Notes: generated by a model from the letters alone, not told the origin. A DNA stretch of 64,000 nucleotides from Coptis chinensis (GCA_015680905.1 CM027379.1:32382501-32446500); one strand, 5' to 3'; shown: positions 22,141 to 34,460, counted from the stretch's first letter. Translations and numbers: made by a program.

Positions 22141-23252
22141 CAAGTTATTCAGAAAATCCGCTGGCGGCCCTCACTTGAGGTGCGTAACCCCAAAACAAGG
22201 CCAACTGATTTTCGCGGAGATTCATGAAGGAGAGTGTGGCAACCATTCGGGAGGTCGCTCGTTGGCTCACAAAGCGATCTCACAGGGATACTTTTGGCCT
22301 CGCATGCAGATCGACGCCAAAGCATATGTACTCAAGTCGTCAAATGCCGGACCTTTGGCCCACAACATCATACCCATTTCAAAAGTTGATTAGCATCGCG
22401 AGCCCTTGGCCATTTCATATGTGGGGCATGGACATCATGGGACCATTCATCCCACAAAAAAGTACTAGATTCCGTTTCGTCTTAGCTGCAACTGACTATT
22501 TCACTAAATGGGTCGAAGCCATTCCACTAGCAAATGTCAAAGAATCACATGTCAGAAACTTCATCTAGACTCATATCATCACCAGATTTGGTTTGCCGCA
22601 TACACTGGTGATGGATAACGGATCACAGTTCAAAGGCAAAACGGTCAAAGAATTTCTGGCTAAGTGGAAAATAGTGCATGCATTTTCTACTACTCAGTAC
22701 GCACAAAGTAATGGTCAAGCTAAGGCTAGCAACAAGGCAATTTTAGAAAATTTGAAGAAAAAGATTGAGAAGACCAAAAGCCAATGGCCAAATCAGCTAG
22801 AAAACATTTTGTGGGCTCATCGCACCATAGCTCGCGCAAGTACAGGCAAGTCGCCATTCTCCTTATGTTACGGCACAGAAGCCGTTATTCCAACCGAGCT
22901 AACAGTCACCACTACTCGGTCGGAACTTGTCGAGTCGGGAGACAATGATTCCGTGTTAGCACGAGAGGTCGATCTGCTGGAAGAACGGCGCGACCTAGCC
23001 GCTATCAGAGTAGCATCCTATCAGCAAATTCTAAAGAAGTCCTACAACAAGCGAGTGCATCCTCGATCTTTTCAACCCGGTGATCTAGTTTTGAAAAAGA
23101 CTCGGGATGACTCCAAATTAGCTCCAACTTGAGAAGGCCCATACATAGTGGAACGCGTTGTAGGCAACGGAGCATACTGGATCAAAACTCAAGAAGGAAA
23201 ATTATTACCACGACCCTGAAATACCTTTTTGTTGAAGAAGTTTTATCAATAA
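22049..23252 (+). pseudogene. Tat-2 integrase with Glu-to-Lys change
   Basis: N-terminal zinc region EIHEGECGNHSGGRSLAHK, then the core: MWGMDIMGPF with the first Asp, TLVMDNGSQF with the second, and NGQAKASNK where the family has NGQAEASNK. The AAG at 22722-22724 replaces the catalytic Glu. A TAG at 22566-22568 stands where Trp is expected, and TGA codons replace Trp at 23129 and near 23217. The GPY module ends LLKKFYQ before TAA at 23250. Confidence 0.88.
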
Positions 23253-23365
23253 AATTACGTTGTTGTATACCCCATATTTTCTTTTACTGTAAATTTCTAG
23301 TTACTCTACTTTTGTTGATCATTACAATTCACTACATCTACTCACAATGGTGAATCTAGCAATAT

Positions 23366-23830
23366 GCTTTCATAAGCCCAAATGCTCCCTGTGAGCAGAA
23401 CGCTCTCAAAGAGCTTACAGGCTCCACAGCCTCTCCGAGTCTCGCTAGTCAAGGACCTATACTTCTAGGATCGACTCAGCGAGAACGCTCTCAGTGAGCA
23501 TCACGCTTTCATAAGCCCAAACGCTCTCCGTGAGCAGAACGCTCTCAAGAGCTTACAGGCTCCACAGCCTCTCCGAGTCTCACTAGTCGAGGACCTATAC
23601 TTCTAGGATCGACTTAGCGAGAACGCGCTCAGTGAGCATCACGCTTTCATAAGCCCAAACACTTCCCGTGAGCAGAACGCTCCCAAAGAGCTTACAGGCC
23701 CCACAACCTCTCCGAGTCTCGCTAATTGAGGACCTATACTTCTAGGATCGACTCAGTGAGAACGCTCTAAGTGAGCATCACGCTTTCATAAGCCCACACG
23801 CTCTCAGTGAGCAGTACGCTTTATTAGGCC
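23366..23830 (+). repeat. 139-bp tandem repeat, about 3.3 copies
   Basis: Units start with GCTTTCATAAGCCCA at 23366, 23505, 23643 and 23782. Within a unit, GTGAGCAGAACGCTCT and related GAGC words recur, giving local inverted symmetry. Confidence 0.9.
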
Positions 23831-24483
23831 AACACGTTGTCTACGGGCAGAACACCATTTCCAGCTTACAGGCTCCAACGCCTTACCAACTCACCTAGTG
23901 AGAAATCCTTAATATTAAGCTCAGCTCGACGAGAGTACTCCCAATGAGCCTCACAGCAGAGCGCAACAACTATGAAAGAAAGTGATAACTACAAGCATAA
24001 CGTTTTCTTAAGTTAAATCACAGGTTCCTTAGACATTCCATCCCATACGCATTATAAACAAGAAGCTAGCTACAAACATTCAAGCAGAAACACTCACCTG
24101 AGAAACCCTAGCTTGCAGTTTTGCTGAAGACGAAAACAAAAAATAGCTTTTCAGTTGTCCCAACTTTGATTTTGTGCAACCGCCGTTCATTTACCAAGGA
24201 GTTATGATTACAACCTACGGCCTAGCCCACACACGTGGCACAAGGAACTGTCTTTTCACGATTCCGGGAAATGCGGCGACACGTTTTCTCTACCAACTGC
24301 TATGAGTCAGTCATATGCCAACCACGTGACAACTTTTGTTTTCCAACCGAATCGCCATGCAACCCAAAGAGAACGTTACAGCGTGCCAATCACTTAACCT
24401 ACACTAGCCGTTGGTCCACTTATGCTCAACACGTATGATTGTTTTCTCTCAGTAGATCGCTTTCATGAACATCACAATCTACT

Positions 24484-24492
24484 GAGAGGGGG
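24484..24492 (+). other. Tat-2 polypurine tract
   Basis: GAGAGGGGG three bases before the TG of the 3' LTR. Confidence 0.75.
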
Positions 24493-24495
24493 CTG

Positions 24496-25035
24496 TGTGA
24501 GGGAGTAATATCCTCAATAAAGAATATTAAGCACGCGTTGAGCATAAATAGAGATCGCTGCGTAATCAGGACGTCGTCCCCCAAGATCGATTCGCGAGCA
24601 GCTCGCTTTACGTATGTGGTACACTCCAGATCGCTCAAGAAGACTGAACGACCTAGAGTGGAACGCTGCGGATAAAGACATTTTCCTTAATCCAAGGGTA
24701 ATCATTACCAAAGCCATATCTGTACTTCCAATTACCGGGAATTATGAACTACTGCACCCACTCCCAATGATCACCGCCTTCCTACCAGAACCAACCTAAC
24801 ACTCATTCATAATCTCCACCCTATATATGTATAAGAGGATACACGTGTATGAAAGATGAACACCCTCTTGTGCCTATAAATACCACCTACATGAACTACG
24901 TCAGACCTGATTCTTCTCTGCCCCAGAATCAAGAGAAGATACGTAGGCAACTCGCTACTTAGCGAACTCGTCTAAACCAAATCCAATCCCTTTCTTCTTC
25001 CACCCGTATATGTAAAGGAAGAACGCACCTTTACA
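24496..25035 (+). repeat. Tat-2 3' LTR
   Basis: 540 bp, near-identical to 16412-16952, followed by AATCA. Confidence 0.96.
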
Positions 25036-25534
25036 AATCACATGAGCATAACCTGCAAGGCTGTAACCACTACCACACATTGCATTATGTTTTCCAGTAT
25101 CGAAGCTTCCTAGCTTGGAAAAAGACAAACCATTCTTCCAAGGCCAGTTTATTGATTTCAAAAAATAACATAACATCAAATTATTCACTACTTTAAACAA
25201 GCATTGGCATTGACAAATCACAACAACATGCTCAAGAGATACTATGCAATAATTGATTCAGTGAAATATTGAAGCAAATTACGAAAAGATGATGAGATAT
25301 CCAGTGAAGAGTTCTTCTATGTTGAATCCAAAGAGAGTTACTCGCTTCCCTGTTGGGTGTGACAATGGTGCATAGCTTTTTGAAAAGTATCCCATTATAT
25401 CCTGGATTATGTGAACTTCTAGCTTAAACACGTCTAAAATGACATAAACCATGTTCATAATTCATATTGTATTATACAAATCAAATGGAAACGAAAGGGA
25501 TCTTCCAACAGATAGCCTGAACTATGTCGTTTGC
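25036..25534. other. Intergenic, 3' side of the amidase gene
   Basis: AT-rich host sequence between Tat-2 and the amidase stop; it must include the gene's 3' UTR and polyadenylation site on the minus strand. An exon-like open stretch on the minus strand (about 25036-25221) matches nothing I recognise. Confidence 0.5.
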
Positions 25535-27301
25535 TCAATTGCTCCCACTGCAATGGTTTCCTGATTTATCATATAGAATGATGTAGTTTGAACTACTTAC
25601 ATTCCTAAAGTAGCAACCTCCAGTACCATCAAAGTTGTATACTTGTTGAGTGCTTACCAGTGCACTGGTCACCGAGTTTCCCTTTACCACTATAAAAACT
25701 TGTCCATTCTGCACATTCTTGAGCGAGCTAGATACGAAGCCAAACCGGCTTTGACCCAAAATCCTGTCCTCGTTGTATCCCAGGGAGAGGTTCGTGATTA
25801 AAGTGTAACTGCCATTTCCTTGGCCCACATTCTCACTGTACAAATAAAGGGGAAAATTTTGGAATAATCTGGCCTTGTAGATATGAGATGGGAGTTTGGA
25901 ATCAACGCTGTAGTTAGAGTTAATTGTTTGATTCAAAATTTGCAAACTTCCATTTTTCCCCATCTGCATAAAGTTAGTGAAACTAAATTCTTGGGTGGAA
26001 TGTGTAACTACCTTTCCATGAGATGACTCCACCCATCCACTTGAATAGATCGACCTACTCGCCTTAGTCAAGAAAGTCCCGTCAAGACCACTAAAGTTTG
26101 AAACCAAAGACACCACAGGAGTTGGGCTCTCGTATTTGATCAAATTTCCCTTAGTTTCCACGCTCTTACTGTCCAACCATATATGCAAATTTGCGTCAAT
26201 GTACCACACATCCAAAGCATTTGTAACACCAAATCCAAACTTATGTTCCTTTCCATCCAAAATCTTCCCTAGAAAAGGAGTAACTTCGATGTCGTAAGAA
26301 GGAAGATCAAATGAACCAATTCCAGTAATTGGTCTCCAAAGGAGTGGATTAATTCCTCCGGTATAGATCACAGTAAAAGGATAAACAGCACCAACTACCA
26401 CACCATCAAGGCTGATCAAAATTTCTCTAAAAGGTCCATTCCCAGGCACCGTAAGATTATTGGCAACTATATAATCATTAGGAGGATTCCCATACCAGAA
26501 TTCATCTTTCTGATGGAATGACACGTACACTTCCAATACCGCCCTATATCCATTTTGAGGTATCGTAAATTCCTTCAATTGTACATCAGTAGGACTCTGA
26601 ACTAAAAACCATAGCCCATCAGTCAATGGCAGATTCCGGGAAATGGGTAGGACTATATCAGCAGGGGAATCATACCCAGATTCTAAATTTGCAGAATTTG
26701 GCTTAAACATATGATGGGGTTGCTCTTGTTCAGCAGGATAAAAATGGAATGTTATATTAACATGGTATATTCCGGTATAAGTTGAATCAACAAGATTACC
26801 AAGATAAACAGCTAATGTTTGAGGATTCTTAAGCAATGAAGAATACCTTGTAATATCTTTCTCAACACTCCAAACTATCCCAGTTGCTCTTGGTTCAGCA
26901 GTGCAACTTCTTAAAATCTCAACACCACCCAACCAAACACCAAAAATGCGATCAAATTGCCTTCCTTTAGAAGTTGCCTTCCATTCAAGTACTATTTTTG
27001 AGATGTTTTGAGATGGGCAGTCTCTAGGTGGGGTGTAGTTAGCAAAAGCAGGTGGTAAACCAAAAGTGAAACCAAAATCATGTTGAAGGACAAGTGTAGA
27101 ACATGGTTTTGTTTTTGGTAGTTTTATTGGTTTTGTTACTTGGAAATATTTTGTAATGGGTGTGTCTTGCTTTTCATTTTGAGAGAGTAGCAGTTGTGAT
27201 CCTAAGAGTTTAGTTTTGTGGAGATTTGCATTTGATGTAGAAGGTTGGTAAAGAAAGATAAGAGAGAATGTAAAGAAAGCTAGAAGAGAAGAAGCAGCCA
27301 T
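25535..27301 (-). CDS. Peptide N-glycanase A-like amidase (PNGase A family)
   Basis: An intact, single-exon gene for 588 residues, the usual length for plant peptide-N4-(N-acetyl-beta-glucosaminyl)asparagine amidase A. The enzyme releases N-glycans from glycopeptides, including core alpha-1,3-fucosylated plant glycans, and turns the Asn into Asp. Residues 1 to about 25 form a hydrophobic signal peptide ending near TSNA. The family block around residues 95-150 includes CPSQNISKIVLEWKATSKG, FDRIFGVWLGGVEILRSCT and GIVWSVEKDITRYS. I count about ten N-glycosylation sequons (NYT, NIS, NIT, NLT, NFS, NGS and others), as expected for a secreted or vacuolar protein. The start ATG at 27301 is chosen because it gives the signal peptide. 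No internal stop or frameshift. The family call is from recognised motifs, not a search; the particular paralogue is unknown. Confidence 0.9.
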   Translation of the reverse strand: MAASSLLAFFTFSLIFLYQPSTSNANLHKTKLLGSQLLLSQNEKQDTPITKYFQVTKPIKLPKTKPCSTLVLQHDFGFTFGLPPAFANYTPPRDCPSQNISKIVLEWKATSKGRQFDRIFGVWLGGVEILRSCTAEPRATGIVWSVEKDITRYSSLLKNPQTLAVYLGNLVDSTYTGIYHVNITFHFYPAEQEQPHHMFKPNSANLESGYDSPADIVLPISRNLPLTDGLWFLVQSPTDVQLKEFTIPQNGYRAVLEVYVSFHQKDEFWYGNPPNDYIVANNLTVPGNGPFREILISLDGVVVGAVYPFTVIYTGGINPLLWRPITGIGSFDLPSYDIEVTPFLGKILDGKEHKFGFGVTNALDVWYIDANLHIWLDSKSVETKGNLIKYESPTPVVSLVSNFSGLDGTFLTKASRSIYSSGWVESSHGKVVTHSTQEFSFTNFMQMGKNGSLQILNQTINSNYSVDSKLPSHIYKARLFQNFPLYLYSENVGQGNGSYTLITNLSLGYNEDRILGQSRFGFVSSSLKNVQNGQVFIVVKGNSVTSALVSTQQVYNFDGTGGCYFRNVSSSNYIILYDKSGNHCSGSN

Positions 27302-27851
27302 TGTTGGTGATGTTGCTTGTTTCTCAACTGAATCGAAATGTGAAGAGATTGAAAAAAAAAAAGTATGTGGTTTTAAGGAAGAGACTCGAGATAGGAGGAG
27401 TGTAGTGTCGGTGGAATCCTATGATTTTGCTTGGAATGTTTTACATTGACTCATCATTAAGCTAAGTTACTCAGAAGCAGTGAAAAGGACAAATCTGTCG
27501 CTTTAAATGCCCAGCCAAGACCACTTCTATTTCAAAATAACCCATATGGAAGGGACGGTAAATTGACAAGTTTATCCTTGACGTCAATAAAAAGCAGCCC
27601 GGCCCGACCAGAACAGCCGCCATATTGAGGTCTGGCAGTATCCACCGATTATGGCATGTACAGCAACAAATCAGTTTGAATACCTAAAATAGGTATGCAC
27701 AATCTGTGTACCTTAAGGTATGCACAACGATTGATTTGAATACCTAAAATATGCATACCTAGTGGGTATGCAACACAATTTATGTGTATAAATATTGAGG
27801 CATGCACATTCACATAATATGTGTATAAGTATTACACTAGCTTTCGAATCC
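27302..27851. promoter_or_regulatory. Upstream region of the amidase gene
   Basis: Only about 550 bp separates the start codon from the left end of the giant inverted repeat, so the proximal promoter (minus strand) must lie here. A TTTAAA stretch near 27502 could serve as a TATA-like box. At 27660-27830 short GGTATGCACA and TGAATACCTAAAAT words recur, probably a decayed repeat. Confidence 0.4.
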
Positions 27852-28209
27852 GTCCTACCAAGGGGTGCCATTATATTAAATTATCTTAAAAAATATTAGC
27901 AACTATACATAGTTATTATGAGATATGAAAATTATATTAATCACTCATTCAAATTTCTTGCATCACTCTATATAAAAATGAAGCACAAAATCTTGATAAA
28001 ACTCATCGACTTTTTTTTTTTATTAGATTTAATAATTGAAGTTTAATTGAAGTTTTGTGAGAATACCCAATGTGGCGAAGATAATATTGAAACTACTTGA
28101 ATAACAAGTCATTCTCAATCATAATAAAAAAATTATGATAAACACTACTTAAAATGCAAAACTATATTTGTTAAGACATTTATTCTCACACTACATATAA
28201 TACAAACAT

Positions 28210-29760
28210 GTTTTAGGGTTATTAGTTCAGTGCATTTGCATCAAGTTTCTAATTTTTCATTAATTATTTTTTGAGGTTAGTTCAATGTAATACGTTGCAT
28301 CCAATTTTCAATTTCTCATTAATTATTCTTTGAGATTAGTTCACTACAGTTGCATCAAGTTTTCGATTTCCCGTTAATTATTATTTGTGGTTAGTTCGGT
28401 GCAATTGCATCCACTTTATGATTTTCCGTTAGTTATTCATTAAGGTTAATTAAGTACAGTTGCATCCAATTTTTGATGTTTCATTAATTAGTCTTTGAGA
28501 TTAGTTTATTGCATTTACATCAAGGTTCCAATATCCCATTAATTACTCTTTAAGGTTAGTTCAATACATTTGCATCCGGTTTCTGATTTCCTATTAATTA
28601 TTTTTCTAGGTTAGTTCGATAGTTTATAATTTCTAGTTATTTATGACTTTGAGGTCAGTGCGATGCAGTTACATCCGGCTTTCGATTTCCAGTTAACTAT
28701 TTTTTTATATTATTTAAATACATTTGCATCCAATTTCTGATTTCTCGTTAGTTAATTTCTGATTTTAGTTTAATACAGTTGCATCCAGTTTCTAATTTTC
28801 CGTTAATTATTATTTGAGGTTAGTTCAATACAGTTGCATCCAATTTCCGATTTTATGTTAATTGTTCTCTGAGGTTAGTTTAATGCATTTGCATCAAGTT
28901 TCCGATTTCCTGGTATTTAGTTTTTGAGGTTAGTTCAATACAATTACATCAAATTTATAATTTCCCGTTAATTATTCATTTAGGTTAGTTCTATTAGTGC
29001 AGTTTCATCCATTTTTCAATGTTTCATTAATTAGTCTTTGAAGATTAGTTCATTGCATTTGCATCCAGTTTCCGATTTTCCGTTAATAACTCTTTAATGT
29101 TAGTTTAATACATCTGCATCTAGTTTTAATTATTTATGTTTTGATATTAGTTTTATACAATTATATCCAGTTTCTGATTTCCCGTTAACTATTTGGATTT
29201 GTATTTAGTTTCCGATTTCCCACCAATTATTCTATAAGGTTAGTTCAATGCAGTTGCATTCGGTTTTTTATTTTCTGTTAATTATTTTTTGAGTTTAGTT
29301 CAATGCATTTGCATCAAGTTTTCGATTTCCCATTAATTATTATTTGAAGTTTATTTAATGTATTTGCATACCGTTTCTGATTTTCCATTAAATATTTTTT
29401 AAGGATTTGCATACAATTCTAATTTCCCGTTAGTTATTCTCTGACGTTAGTTTAATGCAATTGCATCCGGCCAGTTTCCGATTTCTAGTTAAGTACTTTT
29501 TTAGTTTACTTTATTACATTTACATAAAGTTTCCGATTTCCCATTAATTACTCTTTGAGCTCAGTTGTGTATTTGAATCCAGTTTCCGATTTCATTTTAA
29601 TTATCCAATGTGGTGTGTAATACCAACTTCTACTGATCCATCTATAGTGTCCTTGCAAACATGACATAAAAAAATAAATTATGCTTGATTTACTATATGG
29701 GATTATCGAAGATTATCCAGTTCCCAATTTCCCGTTAATTATTTTTTAAATTATGTATGA
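28210..29760 (+). repeat. Degenerate ~55-bp minisatellite array (left arm)
   Basis: Roughly 28 units with the core GGTTAGTTCAATGCATTTGC, then ATCCAGTTTCCGATTTCCCG and TTAATTATTCTTTGA. Units vary by substitutions and small indels, so this is an old array. Further units are at 34795-34985 and 51511-52250, and inverted at 54310-57170. Confidence 0.88.
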
Positions 29761-29811
29761 CTCATTATGTGGAATCTTCAAAGATTATCTACGAACGGTA
29801 TTGTTATATTA

Positions 29812-32800
29812 CACTACAAAAGGAACGACTTTACCCGACAGACAATAACTGTCGCCAAAGGTATTACCCAGCAGCCAAAAACCGCCGCACGACTGTCGGA
29901 AAATGCTCGGTCGGCATAGGCTTCCGACATTTATTAACGGTCAAAACAAGCCATCGGGGTTGATGATCTATGCTGACGGTTATTCCCACTGCTTTGGACC
30001 ATTGGGTATTCCTGCTGTCATTGACCGTCGAGTAGGCCTGCTGTCATCGACCATCGGGTATTCCTGCTGTTTTGGACCGTCGGATATGCCATCTGTTGTT
30101 AACTGTCTGAAATGTTTCTTGAGCGATAGTTTATGTTTGTCGGATATTAGTTTTTTTAACTAAAAAAAATATTTGTCATCCCAACTTCACATTCTTTCAA
30201 GTATCCTAACATCACAATTATTACAGAAGAATTGATAGAATCCCCAACATCACATTCTTTCAAGTATCCTAACATCACAATTATTACAGAAGAATTGATA
30301 GAATCCCCAACATCACATTCTTTCAAGTATCCTAACATCACAATTATTACATAAGAATTGAGAGAATCTTAAGAAACTAATCATATTCCTTTCTCATTCA
30401 AAGGGGAGTCAAATGTCAATAACAACAATTAAAATCAAGGTTTTGCTGGTATCTAACTGGCTAATCTTCCACTTAAGATGATTGCAATGACATCCACCTG
30501 TTAAACAAATTGAAGTAGTATAAGAACATGTGTGCATTTAGTGAATATATTGCAAAGCTCAACATCACATTTCATGATCAATTTGACTAGTTCAACTCCT
30601 ACTCAGCAACCATGTGCAACTACAAGTACACTTACTGCTAGATGTTCACACAACACCTACACATGCAAACCCAACACCAAGTACAGGCAAAAGAATATAA
30701 GACATACAAATAAACAACACACAGGAAGTTCTGAAAGTTTAAAACCCATAATCAACTGTTAAACCATGAAGAAGATAATAAAGGAAATGTCGTAAAAGTC
30801 TTAATGACAAGTAGTACACCTGCTATCGCAAGATAGGAAACTTAATATTGCAACAATCAACCCATCACCTAAATCATAATGAAAACGTATTGCTGCAAAA
30901 ACCAACCCAACATCAGAAATATAATGGGTGTCTTAAGATTTACTAAACAAGTGTGGTCAAGGATAAAGAGAGCCATGGGACTCATTATAACAGTAATGAA
31001 CAATAACGGATTGGCTACTTAGGACAACAATGAAAACTGAAGTAGATTTTGAGATCACTAGATCTATGGTGTGTGCCACAGTGTATGGCGTATGGAATGA
31101 AAGGAACTGTCGACAGTTTGAAGGAGGGGGTCATGGTTCTAAGATCACATTCGACCAGCCCCTTGACGTCCATGTTGAACCACAAAAAAGATGGTGGTAA
31201 CAACTAACACGATTCCATGTAAAAGAGTATCATACACAAAAGGAACTTACACTAGCATGACATCCTCAATTGTTGCTGCAATTGTTCAAATTATTCTACC
31301 ATTCCAGTCACATATTGACCTGCCAAATAGAAGTTCAAAAATTAAAAAGTTTGTGTGAATGGTGGTGCTGAAGATACAGGTGCAGCAACAGGTTCATGAA
31401 GAGGCCTTGATATACTATAATGTGCTTCAAAGTTCAAAAGACGATTGTTTTAGTAGTTCTCGCAGAAAAAGAAGTGGTGCCTATGGGCTAATTCCTAACG
31501 GCCCCAAATAAGAAAAAATAATGTTTAGACAACAACCGTAATTGATTTAATGACCATTTGCAGAACTTTAAAGTTTAAACAAATGAACGTATATTTTCAT
31601 ATTTCAGTCTTAAGTACCTCTAACCATAACCAAATGCCTAAAATGATTTAGCTACTTGATTAGAAATATGCAGATTTCCTGTTTCACTAGAAAATGAAAA
31701 GACTCAAATGATTTAGCTTCAGGATTTAAAAAAGACGCATGAAAATCCAACCCGAAGATGCATGGAACAACCAATATATTAGTCAAAATATAGGAATGAC
31801 TACATGAGTTTTAACAAAATGTTATATGTTAATGAGACAATATTGCTTTAAAAAGCTTATAGTGGGCGAGTGTATGTTGTAGCTAGACATTGAACAAATT
31901 CTAACTCGAACAAAAATCATTGGAACCCATCATCAGGATCCTTGTACAAGATAGGTGGACTGGGCAAAGTAGCCAAAATGAAAAAAAATTATTAATATAT
32001 AACACGATTCACCATAAAACTAGAAAATACAGTAATACTAATGGGAGTAATGGCTTTAGGTGATTAAATCATTAAGCGCTCTACTGTAACGTGATTCTAT
32101 CAATAACATGATATATTCTAATAAGATGCTTGAAGTAAAATACCGAGCAAAACAAAACTATATTAATATAAGAAACCCACGAGCAGGTAGACAACTAGCA
32201 ATAGTGAAAAAACAATATACTGCACAAACCATAGTTAATAAGCGTATCTACCAAGTATACAGACTATAAAACATCACCTCAATAGCTAGTATCCAACATT
32301 GACGAGGACGAAATCCACAATAACAACCGTCTGATAAATTTAAATAACAAATAGACAAAATCCAATTCCTTTAAAGAGTAAAAAAAACAAAAGAAGAATA
32401 GAAAGAAAGAAAGAAAGAAAGGAAGAAACAAATAATATCTCAATGTAAAAGTAGTAAGAATTCTACAAAATCTGGTCATAGACCATAGATGACTTGAAAC
32501 CCCAGTGACTAAAGAAACTCAAATAATCCAATTACTATCATCTTCCTTAATTATCTGAAACATGCAATATCTCAACAATCCAATGTTCCTTATTCGAATT
32601 AATAAGACAATAAACCCGGTATTCAAATATCATCGAAATCGTTAACTTACCTTTTAAAGAGGACTGATGTGTGTCATATGCAAATTGACCATGGTGTGTT
32701 CAGACCTCTCTCAACAAGCATTCTCCTTGTCAGCATCACTAACAAAAAATAAAATATACCAATAAGTAAATTGTCATCATATTGTGCAAGATATCAAAAT

Positions 32801-34460
32801 ATTTGGGATTACCCACCATCTTCTCCCTCCTCCTTTATCTGGGCTTGGGACCAGCAATGCAAACTTCTCATAAGTATGCACAGGCAGAGTTAAAGAGGAG
32901 TTTAGTATAACATAACTCCATTGCTTGCCTAAGAATCATATTACTTGGTCATTAAAGCATAGACATCACAACCACGAAATCCAAAAGGAATTAGCAAAAA
33001 GCCCATAGATAATGAATTTCAAATTCCACAACAGAAATAAAGGTAGAATTTCAATACTTCTATCGAAGCAAGAAATTGAAAACTTGCATCGAAAAAGTAT
33101 CACAAACATCAAAACTGCATCAGAAAATTAGCATTCCAAGCAACATTCATAATAAGTTACTAACAACAAACTGGTCTTACCAAGCCCTAGAGAACTTAAT
33201 GACAAAGTCATTCTGCAATTCATGCATAAAAGTATTTTTTTTAATAAAAAACAGATGAACAAACCAGAAAAATGAACTGATTTGTTGACACCATGTATAT
33301 TAAAACATAGAGAACTGAAAATGTGTCATTGTATACCCACAAATAACTTACAAAGAATACTTGACAGTTGAAACAAAGACAATTAACAATACTCTTGAGT
33401 GACCAAGTATACATAGGTAAATTTATTATGTAAGCAGGGACAACTTGTTTAATAAATTCAGAAATGAAACAAAATCTCCCATTTCAACATTCAAACATAA
33501 GACTGGAAAATTAACATAGACAAATTAACTTATAAAAAAAAAGGAGTGAAGCTTGTGTACTTGGGCAAGTTACAATCTTTGGGTTGCCAACGCCACTTAG
33601 TATAGAAACATCAGGTCTACCATTCTCAGAACTCCTAAAACCTTCATCCAAAAACAAACAATCTTTTTCCTGATACAATGTATTTGTTTCATTCTATACC
33701 CATTTCCCTTTAAACAAATCACACTATTCACCACCATTTTCAAAAACCCACATTTCTTAAATAATCAAATTATTTTAGAAAATAATTAGATTAACCCCAA
33801 TTACTTACTTTGATGGCTTCAACCTGATGAAGAGTTACAAAACAACCTACAAAATCACCAAAACAAAAGATTAGTACATATGAAATTAAAACTTGATTTA
33901 AAAATATATATTTTGTGTTTAGTTGAGTGTGAGAGCTAGTGAGTGAGAGTGAGAGTGAGAGATTTGAGAGTGAGTGCACCTTCTTGGAGTGGTAATGAGA
34001 GAGGGATGAAGCGGCTACAACAAGGCTGAGAGAGGGATAACAGTTTTTGGGTTATATTTTTTGACTATTTGTTTTTTATTTTTCCAAAAAATTAAGTGTG
34101 GGAAGTGAATTAGTTTGGGTGTTGCTGTATTTGCCTATTTGGAAGAGATATGTCGACAGCCCAAACTGGTAAGAGCAAATCTGATGGCTCGAAAACATTG
34201 AAAAGTATTGAAGCAACAATCGAGAAATTACTCAGTCCGCCCAAAATTAACAACAATTAAAAACCGTCGAAATATCTGACGGTCAATAACTCTCTTACAA
34301 CCGTCGGCCACATGTAAAACAAATGAAGTACCTAGGGAGCTGACTCGACAGATGGAAATATTTTACCCGACGGAAAAAATTTGTCGGGCACTTCCTGTAG
34401 ACATAAACAGTTGGATATTCTTTATGACATCTCTCGGGTAAACTCATTTTTTTGGTAGTG
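29812..34460. mobile_element. CACTA (En/Spm) element, non-autonomous, 4.65 kb
   Basis: Ends CACTACAAAAGGAACGACTT and, inverted, CACTACCAAAAAAATGAG, both leading into TTACCCGA. The 3-bp target duplication TTA is exact (29809-29811, 34461-34463). Subterminal regions carry many CCGTCGG/CCGACGG-like words on both strands (29830-30120, 34255-34440), as expected for transposase binding. No transposase reading frame is visible in the interior, which is AT-rich and unrecognised. The insertion interrupts the left arm; the right arm shows the uninterrupted neighbourhood near 55487. Confidence 0.9.
30180..30360 (+). repeat. 63-bp tandem repeat in the CACTA element
   Basis: The phrase CACATTCTTTCAAGTATCC recurs at 30188, 30251 and 30314, exactly 63 bp apart and nearly identical. 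Being a multiple of three it makes a repetitive minus-strand frame of 21-residue units; I do not take that as a gene. Confidence 0.93.

Larger units (their letters stand above)
23253..24495 (+). other. Tat-2 non-coding 3' region
   Basis: 1.2 kb with no coding domain. It contains a 139-bp tandem repeat (23366-23830) and the purine tract GAGAGGGGG at 24484-24492 just before the 3' LTR. Confidence 0.75.
16412..25035 (+). mobile_element. Tat-2: complete Ty3/gypsy Tat-lineage retrotransposon
   Basis: An 8.6-kb element with LTRs 16412-16952 and 24496-25035 and an exact target duplication AATCA (16407-16411, 25036-25040). The LTRs differ at about ten positions by hand count (under 2 percent), so this is the youngest of the three Tat copies. 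Domain order is the same as in Tat-1. A hAT element sits in its gag. Despite the young age it has stop codons and changed catalytic residues, so it may have been copied in trans. Confidence 0.95.

Noticed and set aside
24955..25221. Gene spanning the Tat-2 3' LTR end
   Set aside because: The frame crosses the element boundary at 25035 and the flanking target duplication, so it cannot be an ancestral gene.
28210..29760. CRISPR-like array
   Set aside because: Units are contiguous and degenerate without unique spacers, and the DNA is plant nuclear.
30156..30341. 21-residue repeat protein in the CACTA element
   Set aside because: A 63-bp tandem repeat keeps frame by chance; no start context or flanking coding signal.
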